Positions 1 through 7,469 are shown, counted from the first letter of the stretch. The stretch: DNA of 8,015 nucleotides from Desulfobulbus sp. (GCA_030602145.1 JAUWAH010000090.1:1-8015); one strand, 5' to 3'. Translations and numbers: made by a program. Notes: a model not told the origin generated them from the letters alone.

Positions 1-882
1 GCGATCGTGATCGGCCGGTGGCTGGGGATAGCGGCCGAAGTAGGCGATCGGCTGGAAATGGACGCCGCGCACCGTGGGGGCAAAGCGGGCCCCATATTCG
101 ATGATTGCCCCAACCTCGTGGGTGTTGATGCCCGGCACCAGGGTCGGCACCAGGACCACGGCAATGCCTGCGGCTGCGCAGTTGCGGATGGCCTGCTCCT
201 TGATCGCGCCCAGATCGCGGCCCCGCAGGGCCAGATGGGTGGCGCTGGCGAGGCCGTCGAACTGGAGAAACACCGAGGCCAGTCCCGCCGCTTGCAGATC
301 CCTGGCATAGCCGGGATCGGCCGCCAGCTTGATACCGTTGGTGTTGAGCTGGATAAAGTCAAAGCCCTTGCTGTGCCCCAGTTCGATGATCGCAGCCAGA
401 TCCTCGCGCATGGTCGGCTCACCGCCGGAAAGCTGGATATTGCTGGGGCCGGAAGCCGCAAGCACTCGGTCATAGAGCCTACCGATTTCTTCCAGGCTCG
501 GTTCGGCATGGGCCTGCTGGGTGCCAGCATCGGCAAAACAGACCGGGCAGCGCAGGTTGCAGCGAAGGGTGATTTCAATCAGGGCGGTGCAGGTATGCTG
601 GCCATGGCCCGGGCAGAGGCCGCAGTCAAAGGGGCAGCCACGGTCGATGGCGGTGAAGGCCTGGCGGGGGGCGGAGGGTTTCTTGGGCCGCAGCCAGGTG
701 GAAAACGGCACCTTCCCCCGCCAGATCACCGTGCGAACGATGCCGTGCTCCGGGCAGCGCTTGACCAGATAGACCGCATCACCCTGCTGCTCACGGATGG
801 CCTCGACCCGTTTGAGGCAGAACGGGCAGAGGCTGGCCGTGTTCGACAGCAGGCGGATCGAGCGGTCACAATCCGCTGGCAT
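1..882 (-). CDS. trsS: Radical SAM protein TrsS, C-terminus cut by the window edge
   Basis: The frame stays open for 294 codons from the ATG at 882 to the left edge, so the C-terminus is missing. The radical SAM cluster motif CxxxCxxC is C108-C112-C115, followed by the SAM-binding GGEP near residue 150. Before it lies a cysteine-rich N-terminus: a CPFC knuckle (C19, C22), a CPEH motif (C43, H46), and a C83/C87/C90/C98 group. This arrangement resembles archaeal MJ0619/Tes-type enzymes, which carry a rubredoxin-like site and auxiliary [4Fe-4S] clusters; the likeness is from memory, not an alignment. I recall the family as 'radical SAM (seleno)protein TrsS', paired with TrsM. No in-frame TGA occurs here, so the visible part is a cysteine form. 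The start overlaps the upstream C_GCAxxG gene by 17 nt. The ribosome binding site is weak, which suggests translational coupling. The substrate is unknown. Confidence 0.88.
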   Translation of the reverse strand, partial: MPADCDRSIRLLSNTASLCPFCLKRVEAIREQQGDAVYLVKRCPEHGIVRTVIWRGKVPFSTWLRPKKPSAPRQAFTAIDRGCPFDCGLCPGHGQHTCTALIEITLRCNLRCPVCFADAGTQQAHAEPSLEEIGRLYDRVLAASGPSNIQLSGGEPTMREDLAAIIELGHSKGFDFIQLNTNGIKLAADPGYARDLQAAGLASVFLQFDGLASATHLALRGRDLGAIKEQAIRNCAAAGIAVVLVPTLVPGINTHEVGAIIEYGARFAPTVRGVHFQPIAYFGRYPQPPADHDR

Positions 883-1321
883 GTTCTCTGGGCAGACTCG
901 GGTCAAGGTTGTTCTCCGTTAAGATGCCGAGCAGGGTTTCGCGGGCACGGATCATGATGTCACCGCAGACCTCGGGTTTACGGCCCCCCTGGAAGATGAC
1001 GATATCCTCGCAGCGGATACCGCCCCACTGGCTGGCGCTGCCCTTGAACCAGTCCATGAACTGGGACAGCATAATGGGATAGCACTCCAGAGGCTGTTCG
1101 TCGTCACTGCCCTTGGCGCCGTAGAGGGCGAGCACGCAGGCGGCACCGCTGGCTACGCCGCATAAATCGCCGGTTCCCGACCCTTCGCAGAGACCGGCCA
1201 TGGCGCGTACCAGGGGGATATTGTCTTCGCCCATGTCCTCCAGGGTGAGCTTGATCATGATCTGGCTGCAGCAGTAGCCTTGGGCAGACAGGTGCATGAT
1301 CCGCAGTCCGGTCTCATCCAT
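866..1321 (-). CDS. C_GCAxxG_C_C family redox protein (DVU_1555-like)
   Basis: This is a 151-aa cysteine-rich soluble protein with C17, C18, C45, C54, C62, C80, C104 and C119. The block GDLCGVASGA at residues 51-60 matches the central motif of the C_GCAxxG_C_C family of putative redox or metal-binding proteins. I recognise the variant found beside TrsS/TrsM in Desulfovibrio. No signal peptide or membrane segment is seen. An ATG ten codons upstream is possible, but the start at 1321 is preferred because a full AAGGAGG sits 5 nt before it. That start overlaps the stop of the methyltransferase gene by 8 nt, and the stop overlaps trsS by 17 nt, so it is coupled on both sides. The biochemical role is unknown; binding an Fe-S cluster or shuttling thiol electrons for the neighbouring radical SAM enzyme is inference. 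Confidence 0.88.
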   Translation of the reverse strand: MDETGLRIMHLSAQGYCCSQIMIKLTLEDMGEDNIPLVRAMAGLCEGSGTGDLCGVASGAACVLALYGAKGSDDEQPLECYPIMLSQFMDWFKGSASQWGGIRCEDIVIFQGGRKPEVCGDIMIRARETLLGILTENNLDPSLPREHASGL

Positions 1322-2063
1322 GCGGGCCTCCTTTTTCAGCGACCAGGGCATAGTAGCCGAGCGGTGCGGTGGCCAGGGCGCAATGCGTCCGATGGGCGGC
1401 CTCGTTGTCCATGAACAGCGCCCAGAATTGTTCCAGGCTACCGTAGGAAAAGATGATCTGACCGGCCAACTGTTTGAGCAGTTCGCTGCGGTCCTGCAAC
1501 AGGAGCAGCGAGAAACCGGCCCGGATGAGGCCTTCGGTGATGGTTTCCAGGGGCAGAGCCCGGCTGATGCAGCTCTTCAACTCCGGCAGCAGAGCTTTGG
1601 GCGAGAGCTGTCTGCAATAGATATCGGTAAGCAACAGCCGTCCCTGCGGCTTGAGGATCCGGTGGATTTCGCGCAGGCTGGAGGGCATGTCCTCGGTCAG
1701 GGAAAGGACGCACTCGCACAGGACGCCGTCAAAGGCCGCATCCGCCCAGGGCAGGGCGCTGGCTGTTCCCCGGTGCAGCTCAGCCATGGGGGCCTGTTGC
1801 CCGGCCTTGGCAAGCATGGCCGGGGAGGGATCGATGCCGCAGGGGCGCAAACCGAATTCCCGCGCCATCAGCTCCAGGCTGTGGCCAGGTCCGCAGCCGA
1901 TATCAAGCACCCGTGCTCCGGGCGAAAAGGCACAGAAATGGAGCAGTTCGCGGGTGAGCCCCACCCCTCCCGGTCGCAGGGTGCCGCCGTTCAGGTCGTG
2001 AAGCGCATCCTGCTCATACAGGGCCACCGGGGTGCTGCTGGGCAAGAGACAATCTGATGGCAT
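1314..2063 (-). CDS. trsM: SAM-dependent methyltransferase TrsM (DVU_1556 family)
   Basis: This 249-aa class I methyltransferase has motif I VLDIGCGPG at residues 52-60 and the acidic end of strand beta-2 at D78 (GIDPS). A motif near 104-108 (LPWAD) is followed by FDGVLCECVLSL at 111-122, and the post-motif region is ILKPQGRLLLTD. The CEC pair C116/C118 sits where ordinary relatives have the substrate-side loop after strand beta-4. I remember CECVLSL as a hallmark of the TrsM family that accompanies the radical SAM protein TrsS. The methyl acceptor is not known. The start at 2063 lies one base after the upstream stop, with GGAAG about 9 nt before it. The stop overlaps the next gene by 8 nt. 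A generic UbiE/Methyltransf_11 label would also fit the fold, but the context favours TrsM. Confidence 0.88.
   Translation of the reverse strand: MPSDCLLPSSTPVALYEQDALHDLNGGTLRPGGVGLTRELLHFCAFSPGARVLDIGCGPGHSLELMAREFGLRPCGIDPSPAMLAKAGQQAPMAELHRGTASALPWADAAFDGVLCECVLSLTEDMPSSLREIHRILKPQGRLLLTDIYCRQLSPKALLPELKSCISRALPLETITEGLIRAGFSLLLLQDRSELLKQLAGQIIFSYGSLEQFWALFMDNEAAHRTHCALATAPLGYYALVAEKGGPHG
1327..1333 (-). promoter_or_regulatory. Shine-Dalgarno site of the C_GCAxxG gene, inside trsM
   Basis: The minus strand reads AAGGAGG, followed by the five bases CCCGC and the ATG at 1321. It lies in the last codons of the methyltransferase gene. It decides the start at 1321 over the in-frame ATG at 1351 and implies that translation of the two genes is coupled. 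Confidence 0.8.
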
Positions 2064-2064
2064 C

Positions 2065-2274
2065 TTATTTATCTTCCAACAGTTGTTCGACTTCCAGCAT
2101 CTTGCCCACCGCCAGGCTCTCCGGCACCAGGGTAAAGCCGCAGGCCGGGCAGGTCATCAGTTCCACATCAAAGGCCGAGTTGAGATAGGTCACCTGCACC
2201 TTGGTCGGCTGCAAAGGTTGATTGCAGCCGGCGCAGAGCCAATCGGTGGTCTCAATAAAGGAGAAGGTGCTCAT
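2065..2274 (-). CDS. Small zinc-ribbon/rubredoxin-like redox protein (DVU_1557 family)
   Basis: This 69-aa protein has two CxxC knuckles, C14-x2-C17 and C42-x2-C45 (CPACG), 24 residues apart. It would bind one Zn or Fe ion as in zinc ribbons or rubredoxins. The tail (about 52-69) is acidic and predicted helical. The frame extends upstream to 2358, but the start at 2274 is chosen because its ATG overlaps the upstream TGA as ATGA and GGAGGA lies 6 nt before it. The stop is one base before trsM. Context points to a small electron carrier or metal chaperone for the TrsS/TrsM pair; whether the metal is Fe or Zn cannot be read from sequence. A YgiT-type zinc finger is the main alternative, but no toxin partner is adjacent. 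Confidence 0.85.
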   Translation of the reverse strand: MSTFSFIETTDWLCAGCNQPLQPTKVQVTYLNSAFDVELMTCPACGFTLVPESLAVGKMLEVEQLLEDK

Positions 2275-4571
2275 TGGGCGTCCTCCGGCAGGAGCATGCG
2301 GTGACTGTAGCCGTTGTGAACCAGGTAGCCTTCGCCGGTCGGCTCGTATTCCACCCAATAGGTGACCCGCACCGGCCTGTACTTGGCCAACCGGCGCTTG
2401 GTGGCCGGATTGATCAGATAGCGGCCGGTCTGCTCGGCATGATGGATGACCTTTTGCAGATCCTCGACAAGGATGAGGCGGCTGGTGAGCAGGGCTTCCA
2501 GTTCCTGACTGATCAGCAGCCTGAGCGCGGTGTGGGCAGGACGAATCACCGCCTCCTCCTGCCAGAGATGGGTCAGCAGATCGGATTTCAAACGGGCCCG
2601 GTTTTCATGCCGCTGGGAGAAGCCGGGATTGGCACGGGCCAGCGGATCCTGGTCGCCTGCGGCAAAGAGATAGTCGAGGAGATGGGCCACCGGCCGACCG
2701 CTGGCCGCCAGGTTGTCGCGGCACATGGCGCAATAGGCCAGACCGTCGAGATCGCTGCGCCCGGCTTTGTGGGTTGCCGCCTTCTTCCCCAGCCCCTTGT
2801 TGGCAAACTGCATCAGGCCGCCGTAGCCGCAGCAGTCGGTGATCTCGCCGTTGAACGCATGCTCGACCACCTCGATGCCGAGTTTGGCGCACAGGCTGCG
2901 CACGCCGGCCCGCAACTCCGGCTGCTCCCTGGTTGTGCAGGGATCGTGGATGGTCAATGGCGCGGAGGGGCGGATTTGGCTTGGCGGCAGGGGCAGGGTA
3001 TCCAGCACCTCCCATACCGAGGTGACCGTCAGTTCGGGTGCAAAGGCCCTGAACACCGACAGGCAGGAGGAACAGGCGGTGATCACCTTCGGGTTGCCCA
3101 ACCGGGCGACCTCGGCTGTGAAGGCTGCCATGGTCTCTGTAAAGAGGGCGGCCTGGCCGGCCCAGTGGGCAGGAATGCCGCAGCAGCCCAGCATCAGGCC
3201 AACCCCGCCGTGCAGGTGGGCGGCGAGGAAAGCGTACGTGCGTTGCACCGCTTCCGGCGCCGAGCCCGCCAGCTGGCAGCCGGGATAGAACAAAAAGGCG
3301 CTGCTGTCGGTGCCCGGTTGGTGACGGCTTAAGCTGCAGAATTCGCTGAGGCTGAAGCGCATGTCCTCCAGGGCGAAATCGTGCGGCGAGGGCGGCATGT
3401 GGCCGGTCTCGACCATCTCCATCCGAGTGGTGCGACAAACCTCGGCCACCGGAAAATCATGGGGGCAGATCACCGTGCACTGCACGCAGAGGCTGCAGGC
3501 GTTGATCATCTTGTTGGCGTTGCGGGTGCCCTGGACAATGGCCTGATTGTTGTAAATTTTGCGGACCAGGGTCTTGGGATACTCTTTGTACTCCTGGAGA
3601 TAGACGCACTGCTTGACGCATTCCATGCATTCGCAGCGGATGCAGCGGGCAGCCTCCCGCTGCGCCTCCTCGGCGGTGTAGCCGGCCGTCTCGTCAGCCG
3701 GCAGGATTTCAGCTGCGGGGGCAAAATATGAGGTGACGGTGTACATGCGGGTGGCGCAGGCGCCCTCTTTCTCGCGCTGGGCAGTCAGGGAAACCTTCTG
3801 GAGCGAGCGCTCCACCGAGAGTGCTGCCCGCCGACCGTTTTCCACCTGATGCATCACCGAAAAAGTCCTGCCGGCCTCAAGACCGCCGCCGCCAAAACAG
3901 CCCGCACGATCCAGGGCCAGGGTCAACGGATCGGGTGTGCCCGGGGCAAAGGGAAGCAGGCCGGCGTCGAAATCGTCCCAGTCGCAGTACACCGCATCAA
4001 AGTCGTCAAGCACAGAGGCCACTGTCTGCCGGTCGAGCGCTGAACCGGTCCGGATGGTGACCCCGTAGCCGGTGAGGGTGGCTTCGGCTTCGGTGAAAAC
4101 TTCCTTGGGCAGCAGAGCATCCGCCAGCCGGTGCAGGGAGCCGCCGATGGCCGGGCTGCCGGTGATCAGGGTGGCGGGCCGCCCCTTGCGGCTGAGATCA
4201 AGGGCTGCCGTCATCCCGGAAAGCCCGGCGCCGAGCACCGCGACCTTGCCGCCTTTGGCCGGCAGTCTCGGCGGCTTGACCACGGCCTGGGTGGCGTCGA
4301 CACAAAAACGCTCCAGTCTGCCGACGGCGAGCGGATCGCCAATCTCGCCGCGTTTGCAGAAAGGCCGGCAGGGCTGGTCGCAGATCCGGCCGAGGATCTC
4401 CGGAAACGGCATGGTGCGGTCGAGGACCTTGCGTGCCTCCCGGACATCCCCCTTGGCCAGCGCGGTCATAAAGGCGCGGACATCGACATGGATGGGGCAG
4501 GCCGCGGTACAGAACGGCTGCTCTTCCTGGATGCAACGGGCTTCGAGGGATCTGAGCTGAGATTGATCCAT
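2271..4571 (-). CDS. Multi-domain Fe-S protein: Fer4_20, reduced FAD-like domain, dicluster, two CCG domains (DVU_1558-like)
   Basis: The 766-aa protein has, in order: a Fer4_20-like domain (residues 10-95; C13, C21, C25, C64, C68, C72) as in glutamate synthase small subunit; a dinucleotide fold with GAGLSG at 114-119; a ferredoxin-like dicluster (C310/C313/C318/C322 and C359/C362/C365/C369); and two HdrB-type CCG motifs (C432, C463-C464, C500, C503 and C545, C580-C581, C614, C617). A C-terminal region of about 145 aa is not recognised. CCG motifs in heterodisulfide reductase hold noncubane [4Fe-4S] clusters. Only about 110 residues separate the GxGxxG from the C-terminal FAD-like segment, too few for the usual NADPH domain, so the database-style name 'pyridine nucleotide-disulfide oxidoreductase' may mislead. 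It probably acts as a cytoplasmic electron conduit. The start at 4571 (MDQSQ) is chosen because the family-like sequence begins there and the longer frame crosses a hairpin; its ribosome binding site is poor. Confidence 0.87.
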   Translation of the reverse strand: MDQSQLRSLEARCIQEEQPFCTAACPIHVDVRAFMTALAKGDVREARKVLDRTMPFPEILGRICDQPCRPFCKRGEIGDPLAVGRLERFCVDATQAVVKPPRLPAKGGKVAVLGAGLSGMTAALDLSRKGRPATLITGSPAIGGSLHRLADALLPKEVFTEAEATLTGYGVTIRTGSALDRQTVASVLDDFDAVYCDWDDFDAGLLPFAPGTPDPLTLALDRAGCFGGGGLEAGRTFSVMHQVENGRRAALSVERSLQKVSLTAQREKEGACATRMYTVTSYFAPAAEILPADETAGYTAEEAQREAARCIRCECMECVKQCVYLQEYKEYPKTLVRKIYNNQAIVQGTRNANKMINACSLCVQCTVICPHDFPVAEVCRTTRMEMVETGHMPPSPHDFALEDMRFSLSEFCSLSRHQPGTDSSAFLFYPGCQLAGSAPEAVQRTYAFLAAHLHGGVGLMLGCCGIPAHWAGQAALFTETMAAFTAEVARLGNPKVITACSSCLSVFRAFAPELTVTSVWEVLDTLPLPPSQIRPSAPLTIHDPCTTREQPELRAGVRSLCAKLGIEVVEHAFNGEITDCCGYGGLMQFANKGLGKKAATHKAGRSDLDGLAYCAMCRDNLAASGRPVAHLLDYLFAAGDQDPLARANPGFSQRHENRARLKSDLLTHLWQEEAVIRPAHTALRLLISQELEALLTSRLILVEDLQKVIHHAEQTGRYLINPATKRRLAKYRPVRVTYWVEYEPTGEGYLVHNGYSHRMLLPEDAQ

Positions 4572-4627
4572 TGCAGTGAATAGAAGTGAGTCCGTGGTTG
4601 ATAGTCTGGAGGTGCGCAAGAGATCGC

Positions 4628-4663
4628 GCTTGCAGCGGGCACCAACTGATGCCCGCTGCAAGC
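4628..4663 (-). repeat. Perfect 13-bp stem-loop between mop and the Fe-S gene
   Basis: The arms 4628-4640 and 4651-4663 are perfectly complementary (GCTTGCAGCGGGC type) around a 10-nt loop at 4641-4650. The hairpin begins 27 nt past the mop stop codon. In the direction of transcription the sequence after it has no run of U (GCGATCTCTT), so it is a poor classical Rho-independent terminator. It could be an attenuator, a processing site, or a stem protecting the 3' end of the mop message, which would let mop be expressed more highly than the downstream genes. No convincing promoter is seen between the hairpin and 4571. Confidence 0.75.
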
Positions 4664-4689
4664 AACAGATCAACGCAACGCCTCAACCG

Positions 4690-7407
4690 CTATTTCGGCA
4701 TGGCGGCCAGCACTTTCTCCGGCAGGGCCGGAAGACGTCGAATGCGGGCGCCGCAGGCATTGTAGATGCCGTTGATCACCGCTGCATGCGGACAGGTCAG
4801 CGGCAGCTCGCCGACACCGGAAGCACCGAAGGGACCATCGGGTCGCGGCGATTCGACATAGATGATCTCCATGTCGTCCGGAATCTGCTTGATGTACGGA
4901 AAGCCTGCTCCGGCCAGGGTCGAGTGCTTCTTGATGTCCTCGAAGTCCTCGGTGAGCGCCAGGCCGATGGCCTGGGCCAGACCGCCGTAGATCTGGCCGT
5001 CGACCACGAGCTTGTTGACGACCTTGCCGACATCGGCCACGCAGGTCATCCGCTCCACCGTGGTCTTGCCGGTGGCCACCTCGACCGCCACCTCGGCCAT
5101 GAACAGACCGTACATGTAGCAGCAGAAGGGCTTGCCCTGGCCGTTGGCATCGCAGTCGGTGGCCGGTGCGCTCCACTTGCCGTTGACCTTGGTGGCGATG
5201 CCGTCGGCCACCATCTCGGCATGGGTGCGGTAGGAGCCATCAGCCTTTTTCATCGCCGCCAGTAACTCTTCGCAGGCCACCCGGATCGACTGACCGACCA
5301 CCACCTGGCTGCGTGAGCCGCCGGCCGGGCCGGAGTTGGGGCACTTGCCGGTATCGTTCATCACCAGGCGGATCTTGTCCGGACCGATGCCCAGCGGCCG
5401 CAGGGCCTCATGGGCGGTGGCGAGTGTGCCCATGTCCGCGCCCTGGCCGTGATCTTCCCAGGTGTTGAAGATGGTGATGGTGCCGTCGGCGTTGAGTTCG
5501 ACGTTGGTTTCAGCGGTGTCGGGGCCGTCCAAGCCGGAGCCGTAGACGCCCAGCGAGATGCCCACGCCGCGCTTGACCGTGGCGGTGGAATTGGCAGCCG
5601 CCCGCTTCCTGGCCTCCGCATACTTTGGCCGCAGCTTGTCGAGCATCTCCGGCAGGGAGTAGACCTCGGGATCCTGGCCGGTGGGGGTGGTGGCACCTTT
5701 GCGGTAGCAGTTCTTGAAACGCAGCTCCAGCGGATCCATGCCCAGCTTTTCCGCCAGTTCGTCCATCAGCACTTCGGAGGCGAACTCGGACTGGGGCGAA
5801 CCGTAGCCGCGGAAGGCCGAACCCCAGGCATGGTTGGTGCACACGGTGCGGCCCTCGCCACGGATGTTCTTGATATCGTACCCGGCGCCGATGAACTGGG
5901 CGCCGCGCAGGGTCAGCAGGTCGCCGAACTCGGAGTAGGGACCGTGATCCACCGACCAGTCGGTCTCCATGCCGAGCAGCTGGCCATCCTTGCTGGCTGC
6001 CATCCGCACGTTCATGAAGAAGGGCGAGCGCTTGCCGGTATAGGTCTGCTGCTGGAAGTAGTCGTAGCAGAGGAAGACCGGCCGGCCGGTGGCCAGGGCT
6101 GCCGCGCCCACCAGGGCTTCCATGGTCGGGCTGAACTTGTAGCCGAAGGTGCCGCCGGTGTTGTTCTGGATCAGCACCAGGTTTTCCGGCTCCACACCGA
6201 GGCCGGGGGCGATCATGTAGAGATGCAGGTGGACGCCGATGGATTTGGAGTGGATGATCAGCTTGCCGCTGTCATCGAGATAGGCATAGCCGACATCGGG
6301 TTCGATCGGCATGTGCGGCTGGCGGCCGACATAGTAGTCGCCCTCGATGACCACCTCTGCCTTGTCAAAGATCGGTTTGGTGTCCTCGCCCTTGGCGATT
6401 TTCTGGATGTAATAGATGTTGGGGGTGCCGGGATGGATTTCGATGGCATCCGGTTCCATGGCGGCCGGAGCGCTCATGTAGGCGGGCAGCTCTTCCAGCT
6501 CGACCTTGACCATCTTGGCGGCGGCTTTGGCATTCTTTTCGGTGTCGGCACAGACGATGGCCAGGGCATCGCCGAACTGGAAGACCTTCTCGTCGCACAG
6601 GATCGGCCGATCCCAACCGTCGCCCTTGTTGGAGGGGAAGGTGATCAGGCCGGTGATCCGGTTCTTGCCTTTGATGTCCTTATGGGTCACCACCTTGTAG
6701 ACGCCGGGCATCTTCTCGGCTTCGGAGGTGTCGATGGAGAGGATGTTGGCGTGGGAGACTTCCGCCTGCACCAGAGCCAGCTGCAGGGTGCCTTCAGGCA
6801 GCTGCAGACCGGAATCGGCGCCGAAATCCCAGGTGCCGGTAACCTTGGCGGCAGCGCTCGGACGGGGCATGTTGGTGCCGAACACCTTGCCGTCCTGCGG
6901 AATCTTGTAGGCCAGATCCTGCATGGTCATCTCGCCGCGCAGCACCTTGGCCGCGTCCTGAACCGCGTCGACCAGTTGCTTATAGCCGGTGCAGCGGCAG
7001 GCGTTCCTGTACTTCTGGAACCAATCGCGTACGTCCTCGCGGCTCGGATTTGGGGCGGTATCAAGAAGCGCCTTGGCGGAAACGATGAAACCGGGGGTGC
7101 AGAAGCCGCACTGGGCGCCGCCGTGCACCATCCAGGCCATCTGAATGGCATGAAGATCCGCAGGGGTGCCGATGCCTTCGACGGTGGTGATCGCGGCATG
7201 ATCCGGCACCCGATCCATCTTGGTGATACAGGAGCGGATCAGCTTGCCGTCCATGATGACGTTGCAGGCGCCGCACTGCCCCTTGCCACAACCGACCTTG
7301 GTCCCGGTGAGGCGCAGACTCTTGCGGATGACGTCGGACAGCAGGTCTGCATTCTCGACGACCACCGATCGCTCAATCCCATTGACGTACAGTATCTTTC
7401 GTTGCAT
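4690..7407 (-). CDS. mop: Molybdenum aldehyde oxidoreductase (Mop, xanthine oxidase family)
   Basis: This 905-aa cytoplasmic enzyme oxidises aldehydes to carboxylic acids with water as oxygen source. The first [2Fe-2S] cluster is held by C40, C45, C48 and C60, the second by C100, C103, C137 and C139 (CRCTG). As I recall, these are the same positions as in the D. gigas enzyme (907 aa). The molybdenum-binding part runs from about residue 180 to the end, with GGTFGYKFSP, RGYGSPQSEF, HGQGADMG and GGSRSQVVVGQ. The probable catalytic base is E867 in GASGVGELPLT. There is no FAD domain or adjacent FAD subunit, as expected for Mop, so electrons should leave to flavodoxin, ferredoxin or another Fe-S protein. 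The start at 7407 is set by AAAGGAGT 5 nt upstream and by the conserved N-terminus; an in-frame ATG at 7458 lacks such a site. It lies between an alcohol dehydrogenase and an Fe-S/radical SAM cluster. Confidence 0.96.
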   Translation of the reverse strand: MQRKILYVNGIERSVVVENADLLSDVIRKSLRLTGTKVGCGKGQCGACNVIMDGKLIRSCITKMDRVPDHAAITTVEGIGTPADLHAIQMAWMVHGGAQCGFCTPGFIVSAKALLDTAPNPSREDVRDWFQKYRNACRCTGYKQLVDAVQDAAKVLRGEMTMQDLAYKIPQDGKVFGTNMPRPSAAAKVTGTWDFGADSGLQLPEGTLQLALVQAEVSHANILSIDTSEAEKMPGVYKVVTHKDIKGKNRITGLITFPSNKGDGWDRPILCDEKVFQFGDALAIVCADTEKNAKAAAKMVKVELEELPAYMSAPAAMEPDAIEIHPGTPNIYYIQKIAKGEDTKPIFDKAEVVIEGDYYVGRQPHMPIEPDVGYAYLDDSGKLIIHSKSIGVHLHLYMIAPGLGVEPENLVLIQNNTGGTFGYKFSPTMEALVGAAALATGRPVFLCYDYFQQQTYTGKRSPFFMNVRMAASKDGQLLGMETDWSVDHGPYSEFGDLLTLRGAQFIGAGYDIKNIRGEGRTVCTNHAWGSAFRGYGSPQSEFASEVLMDELAEKLGMDPLELRFKNCYRKGATTPTGQDPEVYSLPEMLDKLRPKYAEARKRAAANSTATVKRGVGISLGVYGSGLDGPDTAETNVELNADGTITIFNTWEDHGQGADMGTLATAHEALRPLGIGPDKIRLVMNDTGKCPNSGPAGGSRSQVVVGQSIRVACEELLAAMKKADGSYRTHAEMVADGIATKVNGKWSAPATDCDANGQGKPFCCYMYGLFMAEVAVEVATGKTTVERMTCVADVGKVVNKLVVDGQIYGGLAQAIGLALTEDFEDIKKHSTLAGAGFPYIKQIPDDMEIIYVESPRPDGPFGASGVGELPLTCPHAAVINGIYNACGARIRRLPALPEKVLAAMPK

Positions 7408-7412
7408 GCGTG

Positions 7413-7420
7413 ACTCCTTT
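7413..7420 (-). promoter_or_regulatory. mop: Shine-Dalgarno site of mop
   Basis: The minus strand reads AAAGGAGT, then CACGC, then the ATG at 7407. This near-consensus site fixes the mop start, and its strength fits a highly expressed catabolic enzyme. Confidence 0.85.
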
Positions 7421-7469
7421 GTTGAATGATTGAAAAAGATTGAAACCAGCTTGTTCACGCGCTTTTTTT

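Noticed and set aside
1..882. Selenocysteine codon in trsS
   Set aside because: Some TrsS proteins are reported as selenoproteins, so I read all 294 visible codons; there is no in-frame TGA. The missing C-terminus cannot be judged.
7..957. 316-codon plus-strand open frame
   Set aside because: It is the shadow of trsS, which has clear radical SAM motifs on the minus strand.
1296..2057. 253-codon plus-strand open frame
   Set aside because: It lies opposite trsM, whose methyltransferase motifs are unambiguous.
2274..3332. 352-codon plus-strand open frame
   Set aside because: It lies opposite the CCG domains of the Fe-S protein; its sequence looks like reverse-complement composition without motifs.
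4572..4673. N-terminal extension of the Fe-S protein from the ATG at 4673
   Set aside because: The extra 34 residues are encoded across the 13-bp hairpin and look non-conserved; the expected domain begins right after the Met at 4571.
5410..7413. 667-codon open frame on the plus strand
   Set aside because: It is antisense to mop over its whole length, has the composition expected of the complement of a GC-rich gene and shows no recognisable domain; mop itself is certain.
7463..7469. T-run as a plus-strand terminator
   Set aside because: No plus-strand gene ends here and no solid stem directly precedes it; on the minus strand it is an A tract in the mop leader.
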